Shown here: positions 7,392-15,752 of the stretch, in pieces | Numbering within the stretch: the first letter of the stretch is position 1 | How the letters are laid out: every line of letters begins with the position of its first letter | Assembly (NCBI GenBank): GCA_964541605.1 | Contig: CAZIQY010000016.1 | Coordinates: 1-45,875, forward strand | Direction: 5' to 3' | Origin: CAZIQY01 sp964541605 | GTDB lineage: Bacteria; Desulfobacterota; Syntrophia; Syntrophales; UBA2185 | Length of the DNA stretch: 45,875 bases | The notes under the pieces: model-generated | Told to the model about the DNA's origin: nothing | What the model saw: only the letters and a program-made list of their open reading frames with translations | The model's database searches: none | Translations under genes and position numbers: made by a program

Positions 7392-9104
7392 TTGGAATAT
7401 CTTGTTCTGGCCAGAAAATGGAGGCCCCAAACCTTTGAAGACGTGGTTGGGCAGGACCACGTGGTGAAGACTCTCAGGAATGCGATTCTTCACGATCGTG
7501 TCGCCCATGCTTTTACCTTCAGCGGGCCGCGGGGAATAGGGAAAACGTCCGTTGCCAGAATCCTTGCCAAGGCGCTGAACTGTGAAAAAGGACCGTCTCA
7601 GACGCCGTGTAACGTGTGCGTCAATTGCAAGGAGATCACGGATGGAATATCCATGGATGTCCGGGAGATTGACGGGGCGTCAAACAGAGGGATCGATGAA
7701 ATCAGAGAACTCAGGGAGAACGTGAAGTTTTCTCCCATATCCTCCCGCTTCAAGCTTTATATCATCGACGAAGTACACATGTTGACAAGAGAGGCTTTTA
7801 ACGCCCTTCTGAAGACCCTGGAGGAACCGCCCTCCCATGTCATTTTTGTTTTTGCCACGACGGAAATACACAAAATACCGGCAACCATCCTCTCCCGGTG
7901 CCAGTGTTTCGAATTCAGAAGGGTATCCATTCAGCAGATAAGGGACAGGCTGAAGTACATCGCCGAAAGAGAGGGAATTCACATCGGTGAAGGCGCCCTG
8001 AGGTGGATAGCCGAGGCGGGCGATGGGAGCATGAGAGATGCCCAGAGCATCTTTGACCAGGTCATCTCCTATACGGGTTCGGAGATTCAGGATCGTGATG
8101 TGGAGGAACTGCTAAGCCTGACGGACAGACGTTTTCTTTTCAGGCTCTCGGAAGGCGTGTTCGCAAGAGACGCCGCCAAATGTCTCGGTATCATCGAAGA
8201 GGGATATTACGCCGGCCTGGACATGAAGTATTTCTATCAGCTTCTGATACGTCATTTCAGGAACCTGCTTCTCATTAAAATTGTGGGCAAAGATCGGGAA
8301 CTTCTGGATCTGGGAGATGATGAGGTCGCCGTTCTGAAGGAGCAGACGGAGGGTGTTTCGACAGAGACGCTTCAGCGCCTTTTGGACATTCTCATGGCGG
8401 AAGAAGAAAATATGAGAAAAAGTCAGAACCCACGGATAAATCTTGAGGCTGTTGCTGTCCGCATGGCCTATCTCGAACCGGTGCTGCCGATCGGCGACAT
8501 TCTGGAAAAGATGGTGGGAATCGAGAAAAAGCTTGCCTCCGCAGAGACGGTTCGTTACGGGGCCGCGTATGGTGTGAAAGAGACATATGACAGGACGCCG
8601 GAAGGAAAAGAAGTCCCCCTGCCGGAAAAGATTCATGATCAGACCCGGACGGTGACAGCAGACGAAGCACATGGAAGGTACGGCTCAAACGGAAAAACAG
8701 GAGCCGGGGCGCTCTGGGAAGATTACAAATCCTATGTCAAAAAGCAAAGTTCACCGCTGTGGTCCAAGATTGAACCGGGAAAATTTCTGGGTTATGAAAA
8801 TAACTGTCTTAGAATCGGCTTCAGCAGGGACTATATCTTCCTCGATGACATCAACGAGAAATCTCAGAAAGATCGTCTGACGGAAATATCGAAATCTTTC
8901 TTCGGAGAAGACATGACGGTCAGGATCGAATCCCTCGAAGCGGACACGGAAAACGGCTTGCGTCAGTCGCCTGAAGGAGCCGCTAACAACAGAATCAATG
9001 AGGTCAAGAGAGACGCCCTCAACCATCCGCTTCTGCAGAAGGTCCTGGATGTTTTTGACGGTGCCGTTGTTCAGGAAGTCATTGCCAGGGTGAATCATAA
9101 ATAA
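7392..9104 (+). CDS. dnaX: DNA polymerase III subunit tau (gamma/tau)
   Basis: DnaX is the AAA+ clamp-loader ATPase of the replisome. Seen directly: Walker A GPRGIGKTS at 45-53, the zinc module C64-C73-C76-C79, Walker B DEVH at 126-129 and sensor SRC at 168-170. The C-terminal part (about 360-570) holds the less conserved tau region for polymerase contact. The start is TTG at 7392, seven bases after AGGAG (7381-7385), giving MEYLVLARKWRPQTF, the normal DnaX N-terminus. The frame is open further upstream, but those codons lie inside the SRP RNA. With this start the protein has 570 residues, a common tau length. An A-rich CAAAAAG stretch at codons 450-451 is only a weak candidate for programmed frameshifting to gamma. 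The gene opens the widespread dnaX-ybaB-recR cluster. Confidence 0.95.
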   Translation: MEYLVLARKWRPQTFEDVVGQDHVVKTLRNAILHDRVAHAFTFSGPRGIGKTSVARILAKALNCEKGPSQTPCNVCVNCKEITDGISMDVREIDGASNRGIDEIRELRENVKFSPISSRFKLYIIDEVHMLTREAFNALLKTLEEPPSHVIFVFATTEIHKIPATILSRCQCFEFRRVSIQQIRDRLKYIAEREGIHIGEGALRWIAEAGDGSMRDAQSIFDQVISYTGSEIQDRDVEELLSLTDRRFLFRLSEGVFARDAAKCLGIIEEGYYAGLDMKYFYQLLIRHFRNLLLIKIVGKDRELLDLGDDEVAVLKEQTEGVSTETLQRLLDILMAEEENMRKSQNPRINLEAVAVRMAYLEPVLPIGDILEKMVGIEKKLASAETVRYGAAYGVKETYDRTPEGKEVPLPEKIHDQTRTVTADEAHGRYGSNGKTGAGALWEDYKSYVKKQSSPLWSKIEPGKFLGYENNCLRIGFSRDYIFLDDINEKSQKDRLTEISKSFFGEDMTVRIESLEADTENGLRQSPEGAANNRINEVKRDALNHPLLQKVLDVFDGAVVQEVIARVNHK

Positions 9105-9234
9105 CGAGACGTTGAAAAATAAGTTCCGCTCCGCTCAGAATCTTTTTCAAAAAAATCTTCGTTTTGCCTCACGGAACCCATTTTTCAAAAGTTTCATAAC
9201 ATGTTTTATTACATATGATCGGGAGGTTGGTCCA

Positions 9235-9549
9235 TTGACACAAAATTTTGGAAATATCATGAAACAGGCCAAGAAAATTCAGGAGAAAATCGCGCAAATG
9301 CAGGCGGAACTCGAAACAAAGACCGTGGAAGCTTCGGCCGGAGGGGGTATGGTCGCTGTCGTTGTGAACGGGAAATTTGAAATCCTGTCGCTTAAGGTTG
9401 ACAAGGAGGTTGTCAATCCGGAGGATGTGGAAATGCTACAGGATCTGATCATTGCGGCGGTGAATGAAGGCGTTCGGAAAGCGCAGGAAATGACTGCATC
9501 GGAGATGTCGAAAATTACCGGCGGTTTTAACATCCCGGGCATGATGTGA
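9235..9549 (+). CDS. YbaB/EbfC family nucleoid-associated protein
   Basis: This small DNA-binding protein of about 104 residues belongs to the YbaB/EbfC family, tweezer-shaped dimers that coat DNA. An N-terminal coiled helix (MKQAKKIQEKIAQMQAELE) is followed by a Gly-rich beta segment (EASAGGGMVAVVVNGKFE), and the protein ends in GGFNIPGMM, the family's typical tail. The start chosen is TTG at 9235, eight bases after GGGAGG (9221-9226). It yields the usual length, whereas the frame open from 9112 would add 41 unusual residues. The gene sits between dnaX and recR, the standard order, with recR beginning 12 bases downstream. The ~130 bases between dnaX and this start hold no evident gene. Confidence 0.9.
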   Translation: MTQNFGNIMKQAKKIQEKIAQMQAELETKTVEASAGGGMVAVVVNGKFEILSLKVDKEVVNPEDVEMLQDLIIAAVNEGVRKAQEMTASEMSKITGGFNIPGMM

Positions 9550-9561
9550 GGACCTTTAGTG

Positions 9562-10161
9562 ATGACAGGTTATGCCCTTCCAATAAAACGCCTGATAAAG
9601 GAACTTGGCAAATTCCCAGGCATTGGTGAAAAAACAGCGACCAGATTGGCCACGTTTATCCTGCGGGCATCTGAAGAAGATGCCAGTAGGCTTGCCGAAT
9701 GTATTCTCGATGTGAAGCAAAAGATCCGGCTCTGCTCCGTATGTTTCAATCTGACAGAGGGAGATCTCTGCGACATATGCGCCGATACATCGAGGGACAG
9801 AGAGGTCATCTGTGTCGTCGAAGAACCCGATTCTCTCATTGCCATTGAGGATAGCGGATGTTTCGGCGGCACCTATCATGTCCTTCACGGAACCCTGTCT
9901 CCTCTTGACGGAGTCGGCCCTGAACATTTGAGAATCCAGGAATTTTTGAACAGGATTGCCCATGACCACATCAAGGAAATCATTGTGGCTACCAATCCGG
10001 ATGTGCAGGGCGAGGCGACGGCTCTTCTCATTAACAAATCGGTCAGGGAATTGGGTGTCAAGGTGACCCGTATCGCCCTTGGCGTGCCCGTGGGCGGGAA
10101 TCTGAAATACATGGACAGGATGACGCTGAAGAAGTCTCTTGAATTTCGCCGGGGAATTTAA
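9562..10161 (+). CDS. recR: recombination mediator RecR
   Basis: RecR works with RecO and/or RecF to load RecA onto SSB-coated gaps. The protein has an N-terminal helix-hairpin-helix (KFPGIGEKTATRLATFIL, about 17-34), a four-cysteine zinc finger (C58, C61, C70, C73) and a Toprim domain from about 81. The Toprim domain includes VVEEPDSL and ATNPDVQGEAT. The C-terminal VPVGGNLKYMDRMTLKKSL is the conserved Walker-like end. The length of 199 residues is normal. ATG at 9562 is preferred; a GTG at 9559 would add one residue, and GAGGAC precedes both. The gene follows ybaB by 12 bases and is presumably co-transcribed with dnaX. Confidence 0.95.
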   Translation: MTGYALPIKRLIKELGKFPGIGEKTATRLATFILRASEEDASRLAECILDVKQKIRLCSVCFNLTEGDLCDICADTSRDREVICVVEEPDSLIAIEDSGCFGGTYHVLHGTLSPLDGVGPEHLRIQEFLNRIAHDHIKEIIVATNPDVQGEATALLINKSVRELGVKVTRIALGVPVGGNLKYMDRMTLKKSLEFRRGI

Positions 10162-10201
10162 GAGAAACTGTATCATGCGGGAAAATTTTTCAAAAAAATG
10201 C

Positions 10202-10230
10202 TTGACAGCGGAGTAATTTTGTAATAGGTA
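10202..10230 (+). promoter_or_regulatory. possible sigma-70 promoter for the por-nuo cluster
   Basis: A perfect -35 hexamer TTGACA (10202-10207) lies in the 141-base gap between recR and porG. A 17-base spacer leads to TAGGTA (10225-10230), a weak -10. The alternative TAATAG at 10222 leaves only a 14-base spacer. The position is right for driving porG, whose ATG lies about 70 bases downstream. Confidence 0.35.
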
Positions 10231-10302
10231 GCCGAACATCGTTTTTAGAGGTTTTGAACATCCTAAACCTTTCTACATCAATCCATTCTGGGAGATTTTC
10301 CA

Positions 10303-10848
10303 ATGATAGAAGTGAGATGGCATGGAAGAGGTGGTCAGGGAGCGGTCACATCCGTTGAATTGCTCGCGCTGGCTGCCATCGAAGAGGGGAAGTATGCTCA
10401 GGGGTTTCCAAGCTTCGGTCCTGAGAGACGAGGGGCGCCGGTTGCAGCATTTAACCGGGTTGACGATCATCATGTAAAGATTAGATCTCAGATCTACAAT
10501 CCGGATGTGGTGGTTGTCCTTGACGAGAGTCTCATGGCCATGGTGAATGTCGTTGACGGTCTGAAACCTGATGGCGTACTCATTGTGAACACGGCAAAAT
10601 CAATCAAAGAAATCGCGGAGATGACGAAATTTAAAGGGAGGATCGCCACGGTCGATGGGTCGTCTATTGCATGGAAGGAACTTGGCGTTCCGATTACGAA
10701 CACGACCATGCTGGGGGCGCTGATCAAGTGCACGAAAGTGGTGAAACTTGAGTCGGTGAAAGGCCCGGTGGACCACAGGTTCGGCAGGATCGCCAACAAG
10801 AACCTGGCGGCCATGAAGCGGGCATACGACGAAGTCAAGACAAATTAA
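10303..10848 (+). CDS. porG: 2-oxoacid:ferredoxin oxidoreductase gamma subunit (pyruvate type)
   Basis: This is the gamma subunit of a four-subunit pyruvate:ferredoxin oxidoreductase, which catalyses CoA-dependent oxidative decarboxylation of a 2-oxoacid. The N-terminal HGRGGQGAVTSVELLA is the family signature, and FPSFGPERRGAPVAAF (about 35-50) is the conserved stretch typical of PorG. The length of 181 residues is standard. It heads the run porG-porD-porA-porB, whose order and sizes favour pyruvate over 2-oxoglutarate or branched-chain oxoacids, although substrate cannot be proven from sequence. The ATG at 10303 follows the 141-base gap after recR; no strong ribosome-binding site is seen. 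Confidence 0.9.
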   Translation: MIEVRWHGRGGQGAVTSVELLALAAIEEGKYAQGFPSFGPERRGAPVAAFNRVDDHHVKIRSQIYNPDVVVVLDESLMAMVNVVDGLKPDGVLIVNTAKSIKEIAEMTKFKGRIATVDGSSIAWKELGVPITNTTMLGALIKCTKVVKLESVKGPVDHRFGRIANKNLAAMKRAYDEVKTN

Positions 10849-10877
10849 ACTAAGATGTGAACGAGTTGAGGTATCAT

Positions 10878-11165
10878 ATGACAGAGAAAAAGTGGCCAGA
10901 AACCTGGCAAGATACAAATCCGGGGCTCATGATATTCAAACCTGCAAGCTCACGGTCATATCTGACCGGAGGCTGGAGGGCTCAGAAGCCAATCTGGGAT
11001 AATACGAAATGCATCAAGTGCGGTGTCTGCTATTTGTTCTGTCCGGAAGCGTGCATCACCGAAGACGCGGAAGGATTCTTTACGGCAGATCTGAACTACT
11101 GCAAGGGCTGCGGCATTTGCTACCACGAATGCTGGCCGCGGGCCATAAAAATGGTAGAGGATTGA
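10878..11165 (+). CDS. porD: 2-oxoacid:ferredoxin oxidoreductase delta subunit (2x[4Fe-4S] ferredoxin)
   Basis: This ferredoxin-like subunit carries electrons from the catalytic core to free ferredoxin. Two classical cluster motifs are visible: CIKCGVCYLFCPEAC and CKGCGICYHECWPRA. The second ends C-W-P-R rather than C-P, as often seen in PorD. The N-terminal segment with GGWRAQKPIWD is the usual PorD docking extension. ATG at 10878 is chosen because TTGAGG lies just upstream; a GTG at 10857 would add seven residues. The protein is 95 residues long, as expected, and lies between porG and porA with short gaps of 29 and 13 bases. Confidence 0.9.
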   Translation: MTEKKWPETWQDTNPGLMIFKPASSRSYLTGGWRAQKPIWDNTKCIKCGVCYLFCPEACITEDAEGFFTADLNYCKGCGICYHECWPRAIKMVED

Positions 11166-11178
11166 GGAGGGATAGGTC

Positions 11179-12345
11179 ATGTCAAAAAGAATTGGAATGG
11201 AAATAGCTATGGCCGCGGCGGAAGCGGTTGCGTTATGCAGACCCGATGTGATTGCCGCTTATCCCATCACCCCCAACACACATATTCCCGAACACCTTGC
11301 CGATATCGTTGCCGACGGGCATCTTGATTGCGAATATATCGCTGTGGAATCCGAGCACTCGGCGCTGAGCGCCTGTACAGGTGCATCGGCGGCGGGCGCC
11401 CGCGTCTTTACGGCGACAAGCTCCCAGGGACTGCTTTATATGTATGAAGTCGTTCCGGTCGTGCCTTCCATGAGGCTTCCTGTGGTCATGTGCCTTGGCA
11501 ACAGGGCCATATCGGGGCCGATCAATATCTGGAACGATCACAGCGATTACATGTGCGTGAGGGATCTGGGATGGATAGCCATGTTCGCGTCAAACGGCCA
11601 GGAAACCATCGATATGTGCGTCCAGGCCTTCAAGATCGCCGAGCATGCCGATGTCATGCTGCCGATCCTTATCAACCTGGATGGTTTTCAGTTGACACAC
11701 GTGGTGGAGGCGATGATGATGCCGAGCCAGGAGGAAGTGGACAAGTTCCTTCCGCCCCGCAAACCCTATGCCGCCATTCATCCGGACAATGTCGTATCCA
11801 TGGGAACCCTAGGGCTTCCGGATATCTATAACGAGGCGAAAAAAGCCAATGACGAGGCCCTCATCAACTCCAAGAAGGTTATCCTCGATGTGTGGAAAGA
11901 ATGGGAGAAGATGTTCGGCCGGAAGTATGAACCCATCATGTCCTACAAGGCGAAAGACGCCGATGTGCTCATGCTCACCATGGGCTCCATGGGAGAGACG
12001 GCGCAGGTCGCCATCGATGAGTTGCGAAAAGAAGGGTTCAAGGCCGGCCTGTTAGACCTGAAACTTTACAGACCCTTCCCCGCGGATGAATTGAAAAAGG
12101 CATTGAAAGGGATCAAGAATCTGATTGTGATAGACCGGGCAGTCATGTCCGGCGGTGCGGCAGCGCCTGTCTGTGCCGAGGTAAAATCCGTCATGTACGA
12201 CGAGCCCGCCCGTCCGGTGATTACGAACGACATCATCGGTCTCGGCGGTCGCGACGTACGGGTCGAAGACTTTAAGAAGATCTTCAAGAAGGCAGCCAAG
12301 GCTAAACCCGAAAGAGCATATGAAATTTATGGAGTGAGGGGATAA
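11179..12345 (+). CDS. porA: 2-oxoacid:ferredoxin oxidoreductase alpha subunit (pyruvate type)
   Basis: The alpha subunit (388 residues) contributes the pyrimidine-binding half of the thiamine diphosphate site and the substrate pocket. The N-terminal AAYPITPNTHIPE motif is the signature of 2-oxoacid oxidoreductase alpha chains. ESEHSALSACTGASAAGARVFTATSSQG follows (in segments), and the C-terminal transketolase-like domain runs from about 255. The Shine-Dalgarno GGAGGG is just before the ATG at 11179. The length and the separation from the gamma, delta and beta subunits match archaeal-type four-subunit pyruvate synthases. porB begins two bases after its stop, suggesting translational coupling. 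Confidence 0.92.
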   Translation: MSKRIGMEIAMAAAEAVALCRPDVIAAYPITPNTHIPEHLADIVADGHLDCEYIAVESEHSALSACTGASAAGARVFTATSSQGLLYMYEVVPVVPSMRLPVVMCLGNRAISGPINIWNDHSDYMCVRDLGWIAMFASNGQETIDMCVQAFKIAEHADVMLPILINLDGFQLTHVVEAMMMPSQEEVDKFLPPRKPYAAIHPDNVVSMGTLGLPDIYNEAKKANDEALINSKKVILDVWKEWEKMFGRKYEPIMSYKAKDADVLMLTMGSMGETAQVAIDELRKEGFKAGLLDLKLYRPFPADELKKALKGIKNLIVIDRAVMSGGAAAPVCAEVKSVMYDEPARPVITNDIIGLGGRDVRVEDFKKIFKKAAKAKPERAYEIYGVRG

Positions 12346-12347
12346 TC

Positions 12348-13313
12348 ATGAAGGGTATTATAGAAAATTTCGATTTGTTTGCCCCAAAGCTGGTTGATAA
12401 AGAGGAATATTACGCTTCAGGACATCGCGCCTGCCAGGGCTGCGGTGAGGCGCTGGCCATCCGCCTGATGGCGAAGGCTTTGGGTAAAGATACGGTGGTA
12501 ACCAATGCGACGGGATGCATGGAGGTTACGGCTACCCCCTATCCGACGACGGCGTGGAAGCTTCCGTGGGTGCACGTGGCGTTTCCAAATTCCGCGTCCG
12601 TGGGATCGGGTGTTGAGGCCGCTTTGAAATCCCTCCGCAGGAAGGGAAAAATTGCGGACAGGGATGTCAAGGTGGTTTCCATCGGAGGCGACGGAGGCTC
12701 CTTCGACATCGGTTTCCAGGCCATTTCGGGAGCCATGGAGCGGGGTCACAACCAGATCTATATCGTCTACGACAATGAAGCCTACATGAACACGGGTATT
12801 CAGCGTTCCGGCGCAACGCCCTACGGGGCCTCGACGACGACGAGACCCGCAGGCAAGGCAAGCGTCGGAAACACGACGTGGAAGAAGAACATGGCGGAAA
12901 TCATGGTGGCCCACAAGGTGCCCTATGTGGCCACGGCCTGTCACAGTTATCCTTTTGACTTCATGAACAAGGTCAAAAAGGCAAGAAAAGTGAACGGCCC
13001 TGCCTTTATTCACTGTCTGGCCGTCTGCCCGACAGGATGGCGGTGTCCGCCGGATGCGTGCATCAAGATGGGACGTTTGGCTGTGGAGACCGGCGTATTC
13101 CCGATTTACGAAGTGGAGGACGGGAAATACAAAATGACCATCGAGATGCCCAAAAAGCTCCGGCCCATTGAAGATTATCTGAAGCCTCAGGGACGGTTCA
13201 GGCATCTGAAGCCCGAAGAAATTGAGATTTTCAAGGGGATGGCAATGCTTGAATACAACAAAGTGTTGGAGAGGGTTAAGCATTCAAAATCCTGGTCGGA
13301 TATGAAAAGCTAA
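12348..13313 (+). CDS. porB: 2-oxoacid:ferredoxin oxidoreductase beta subunit (TPP-binding, pyruvate type)
   Basis: The beta subunit (321 residues) binds thiamine diphosphate and a proximal [4Fe-4S] cluster. C29 and C32 (CQGC), C57 (ATGCMEV) and a later cysteine in HCLAVCPTGW are the expected ligands. The TPP/Mg motif starts at GGDGGSFDIG and continues to YDNEAYMNTGIQRSG. PorB-type chains share the sequence WAFPNSASV-like region, here HVAFPNSASVGSG. The four Por subunits are contiguous, and the next gene (NuoE-like) starts 33 bases downstream on the same strand. This supports one transcription unit that links the oxidoreductase to NAD-reactive flavoproteins. Confidence 0.93.
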   Translation: MKGIIENFDLFAPKLVDKEEYYASGHRACQGCGEALAIRLMAKALGKDTVVTNATGCMEVTATPYPTTAWKLPWVHVAFPNSASVGSGVEAALKSLRRKGKIADRDVKVVSIGGDGGSFDIGFQAISGAMERGHNQIYIVYDNEAYMNTGIQRSGATPYGASTTTRPAGKASVGNTTWKKNMAEIMVAHKVPYVATACHSYPFDFMNKVKKARKVNGPAFIHCLAVCPTGWRCPPDACIKMGRLAVETGVFPIYEVEDGKYKMTIEMPKKLRPIEDYLKPQGRFRHLKPEEIEIFKGMAMLEYNKVLERVKHSKSWSDMKS

Positions 13314-13346
13314 GGTGTTAATTATACGGGATAAGGTGATTGAAGC

Positions 13347-13814
13347 ATGAAGACAATGAAGACCATAGAAAAAACGGTTAAGGACATCATCAAGAAATAC
13401 GATGGCGACAAGACGGCTATGATCGCCATCCTTCAGGATGTCCAGGAAGAATTGAGATACTTGCCAAAAGAAGCTCTGTCCTTGATCAGTAAGAAGATGG
13501 AGGTGCCCCTCACCAGGATTTATGAGATTGCAACGTTTTACAACGCATTCAGCCTTAAACCTCGGGGCAAGTACCTTGTTGAGATATGCTTAGGAACGGC
13601 ATGCCACGTTCAGGGCGGAGCCAATCTTCTGGACAGGCTGGAGCGGGATCTGGCGATACCAAGCGGGGAAACGACGCCGGACAATATGTTTACCCTTGCA
13701 GAGGTCAGGTGCCTCGGTTGTTGCAGTCTGGCTCCCGTCGTACGGATAGGCGCTGATGTTCATCCTTACTTAACTCAGGACGGAATTCCGAAGATTTTGA
13801 GAAATTACAAATAA
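13347..13814 (+). CDS. nuoE: NuoE-like [2Fe-2S] thioredoxin-fold subunit
   Basis: This is a 155-residue homologue of the 24-kDa NADH dehydrogenase subunit (NuoE, HoxE, HndA, HydC). An N-terminal helical bundle (about 1-75, with ATFYNAFSLKPRGKY) is followed by the thioredoxin-like domain. Its four [2Fe-2S] ligands are intact: C81 and C86 (CLGTAC), C122 and C126 (CLGCC). In NADH-linked complexes this cluster sits beside the FMN of NuoF. The absence of membrane Nuo subunits nearby indicates a soluble complex such as those of bifurcating hydrogenases or dehydrogenases. The NuoF-like gene begins 13 bases downstream. Confidence 0.9.
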   Translation: MKTMKTIEKTVKDIIKKYDGDKTAMIAILQDVQEELRYLPKEALSLISKKMEVPLTRIYEIATFYNAFSLKPRGKYLVEICLGTACHVQGGANLLDRLERDLAIPSGETTPDNMFTLAEVRCLGCCSLAPVVRIGADVHPYLTQDGIPKILRNYK

Positions 13815-13827
13815 TAGGGGTGGTAAA

Positions 13828-15741
13828 GTGAGTAAGATCAATACGCTTGAAGATTTAAACAAGGCAGCGAAGAGAGGGCTGGAAGCTATCATCCCGTCAA
13901 AGACGAAAATCGTGGTGGGGGTGGGGACTAGCGGAATTGCCTCGGGGGCACAGCAGGTGTACGATGCCCTGGCGGGAGAAATAAAAAAACGGAAGCTGGA
14001 CATCATCCTGAGCAAGACGGGAGCCATGGGGATGGATTGCATAGAGCCCTTGGTTGATGTTCTGCAGCCGAACAAACCGCGTCTGGCATACAGCAAAATG
14101 ACCGCCAAGAAGGTACCGGAAGTCCTTGACCAGATTGTCAAGGGCGCTGTTGACGGCATCAAACCCGCCTACAGAATGGATGAAGAGGATTTCATCTGTC
14201 TGGATGAGAAGAAGCCTTATGCAAAGGGTCCTTTATCAAAAGACCTGAAAGATATTCCGGCCATAGGGAGTGTAAATTTCTATAAAAAACAGTTGAAGTT
14301 GGCAACCCGAAACTGCGGGATGATCAATTTCGAGAGCATCGATGAGTACATCGCAAAGGGCGGTTACTTTAGCCTTTATAAGGCTCTCACCAAGATGAAA
14401 CCGGACCAGATCATTGATGAGATCATTGCGTCAGGTTTGAGAGGCCGCGGGGGTGGTGGATTCCCCGCAGGCGTGAAGTGGCAGACCTGCCGGCGCACCC
14501 ACGGCGACATCAAGTATGTCATCTGCAACGGTGACGAAGGCGACCCCGGCGCATACATGGACAGAAGCGTCATGGAAGGCGACCCTCACAGCGTCATCGA
14601 GGGAATGATCATTGGCGCCTATGCCATTGGCGCAAACCAGGGATTTATCTATGTCAGAAATGAGTATCCTCTGGCCGTCGCCAATCTGCAGCGGGCAATC
14701 GGTCAGGCACGGGAGTGCGGTTTCATCGGCAAGAATATTTTAGGCTCGGGCTTTGACTTCGATCTGAAGATCGGCAAGGGTGCCGGCGCGTTCGTTTGCG
14801 GTGAATCGACGGCCCTGATGACATCACTCGAAGGGAAAGCGGGAGAACCGAGAGCAAAATATATCCACACCGTAGAGCACGGTCTGTGGGACAGACCCTC
14901 TAATCTGAATAACGTGGAAACCTGGGCGAATGTGCCGGCGATTATCAGCAGGGGGGCAAAATGGTTCACCAGTATCGGCTGTAAGAACAATTCGGGAACG
15001 AAGGTCTTTTGCCTCGTGGGGAAGATCAATAATATCGGAATGGTCGAGATTCCCATGGGGATACCGCTGAAAGATATTATCTATGAGATTGGCGGTGGAA
15101 TTCCCGGCGGCAAGAAATTCAAGGCCGTTCAGACCGGTGGTCCGTCCGGCGGATGCCTGCCCATTGAGCTGATCGATATATCCGTTGATTTTGACGCCTT
15201 GCGGAATGCGGGCTCCATGATGGGTTCCGGCGGTATGATTGTCATGGATGAAACGACCTGTATGGTTGATATCGCCAGGTACTTCATTGACTTCCTCGAA
15301 TTTGAATCCTGCGGCAAGTGCGTTCCCTGCCGCGAGGGGGTTCGGCGGATGAATGAAATCCTGCAGGATATTTGCGACGGCAAGGGAAAAGAAGGAGACA
15401 TTGAGCTTCTGGAATCCATGTCTAAGGGACTTGTCGATGGGGCTTTGTGCGCCCTGGGCAGCACGGCTGCCAATCCGATCCTGAGCACCCTCAAGTATTT
15501 CCGGAATGAGTATATCGCTCATGTCCGGGACAAGAAGTGCCCTGCCGGTGTCTGCAAGGCTCTGATCCGCTTCAGCATCGTCAAAGATAAGTGTACAGGG
15601 TGCGGTGTATGCCTCAAGAAGTGTCCGTCTGAGTGCATAAGCGGCGAAAAGAAAAAGGTACATGTGATTGATCAGACAAAATGTATCAAATGCGGTGTCT
15701 GTAAAGAGAGCTGTAAATTTGACGCAATAATCGTAGAATGA
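13828..15741 (+). CDS. nuoF: NuoF-like NADH-binding flavoprotein with C-terminal 2x[4Fe-4S], degenerate N-terminal domain
   Basis: This 637-residue protein is built like HndC/HydB: thioredoxin-like domain (about 25-110), NuoF core (about 150-560) and a two-cluster ferredoxin tail. The FMN loop is GRGGGGFPAG (206-215), and the NADH region includes GDEGDPGAYMDRS (235-247). The core [4Fe-4S] has C495, C498, C501 and C541. The tail clusters are CTGCGVCLKKC (589-599) and CIKCGVCKESC (619-629). It probably exchanges electrons between NAD(H) and ferredoxin or the Por complex. Oddity: the N-terminal domain lacks the [2Fe-2S] ligands. Where relatives have C-x4-C and C-x3-C, this protein reads VGVGTSGIASG (30-40) and TGAMGMDC (64-71), and C71 is one position off. 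That cluster is therefore presumably absent. The gene has a 13-base gap from nuoE, and its stop overlaps a possible start of the next gene. Confidence 0.92.
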   Translation: MSKINTLEDLNKAAKRGLEAIIPSKTKIVVGVGTSGIASGAQQVYDALAGEIKKRKLDIILSKTGAMGMDCIEPLVDVLQPNKPRLAYSKMTAKKVPEVLDQIVKGAVDGIKPAYRMDEEDFICLDEKKPYAKGPLSKDLKDIPAIGSVNFYKKQLKLATRNCGMINFESIDEYIAKGGYFSLYKALTKMKPDQIIDEIIASGLRGRGGGGFPAGVKWQTCRRTHGDIKYVICNGDEGDPGAYMDRSVMEGDPHSVIEGMIIGAYAIGANQGFIYVRNEYPLAVANLQRAIGQARECGFIGKNILGSGFDFDLKIGKGAGAFVCGESTALMTSLEGKAGEPRAKYIHTVEHGLWDRPSNLNNVETWANVPAIISRGAKWFTSIGCKNNSGTKVFCLVGKINNIGMVEIPMGIPLKDIIYEIGGGIPGGKKFKAVQTGGPSGGCLPIELIDISVDFDALRNAGSMMGSGGMIVMDETTCMVDIARYFIDFLEFESCGKCVPCREGVRRMNEILQDICDGKGKEGDIELLESMSKGLVDGALCALGSTAANPILSTLKYFRNEYIAHVRDKKCPAGVCKALIRFSIVKDKCTGCGVCLKKCPSECISGEKKKVHVIDQTKCIKCGVCKESCKFDAIIVE

Positions 15742-15752
15742 AGGTAGGAGAA

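Noticed and set aside
8738..8744. CAAAAAG at dnaX codons 450-451 as a programmed frameshift site for a short gamma subunit
   Set aside because: A -1 shift would reach TGA within about 12 codons, as in Escherichia coli. However, the first base is C rather than A, which weakens slippage, and no clear stimulatory hairpin or upstream Shine-Dalgarno was seen. Left as a possibility, not a claim.
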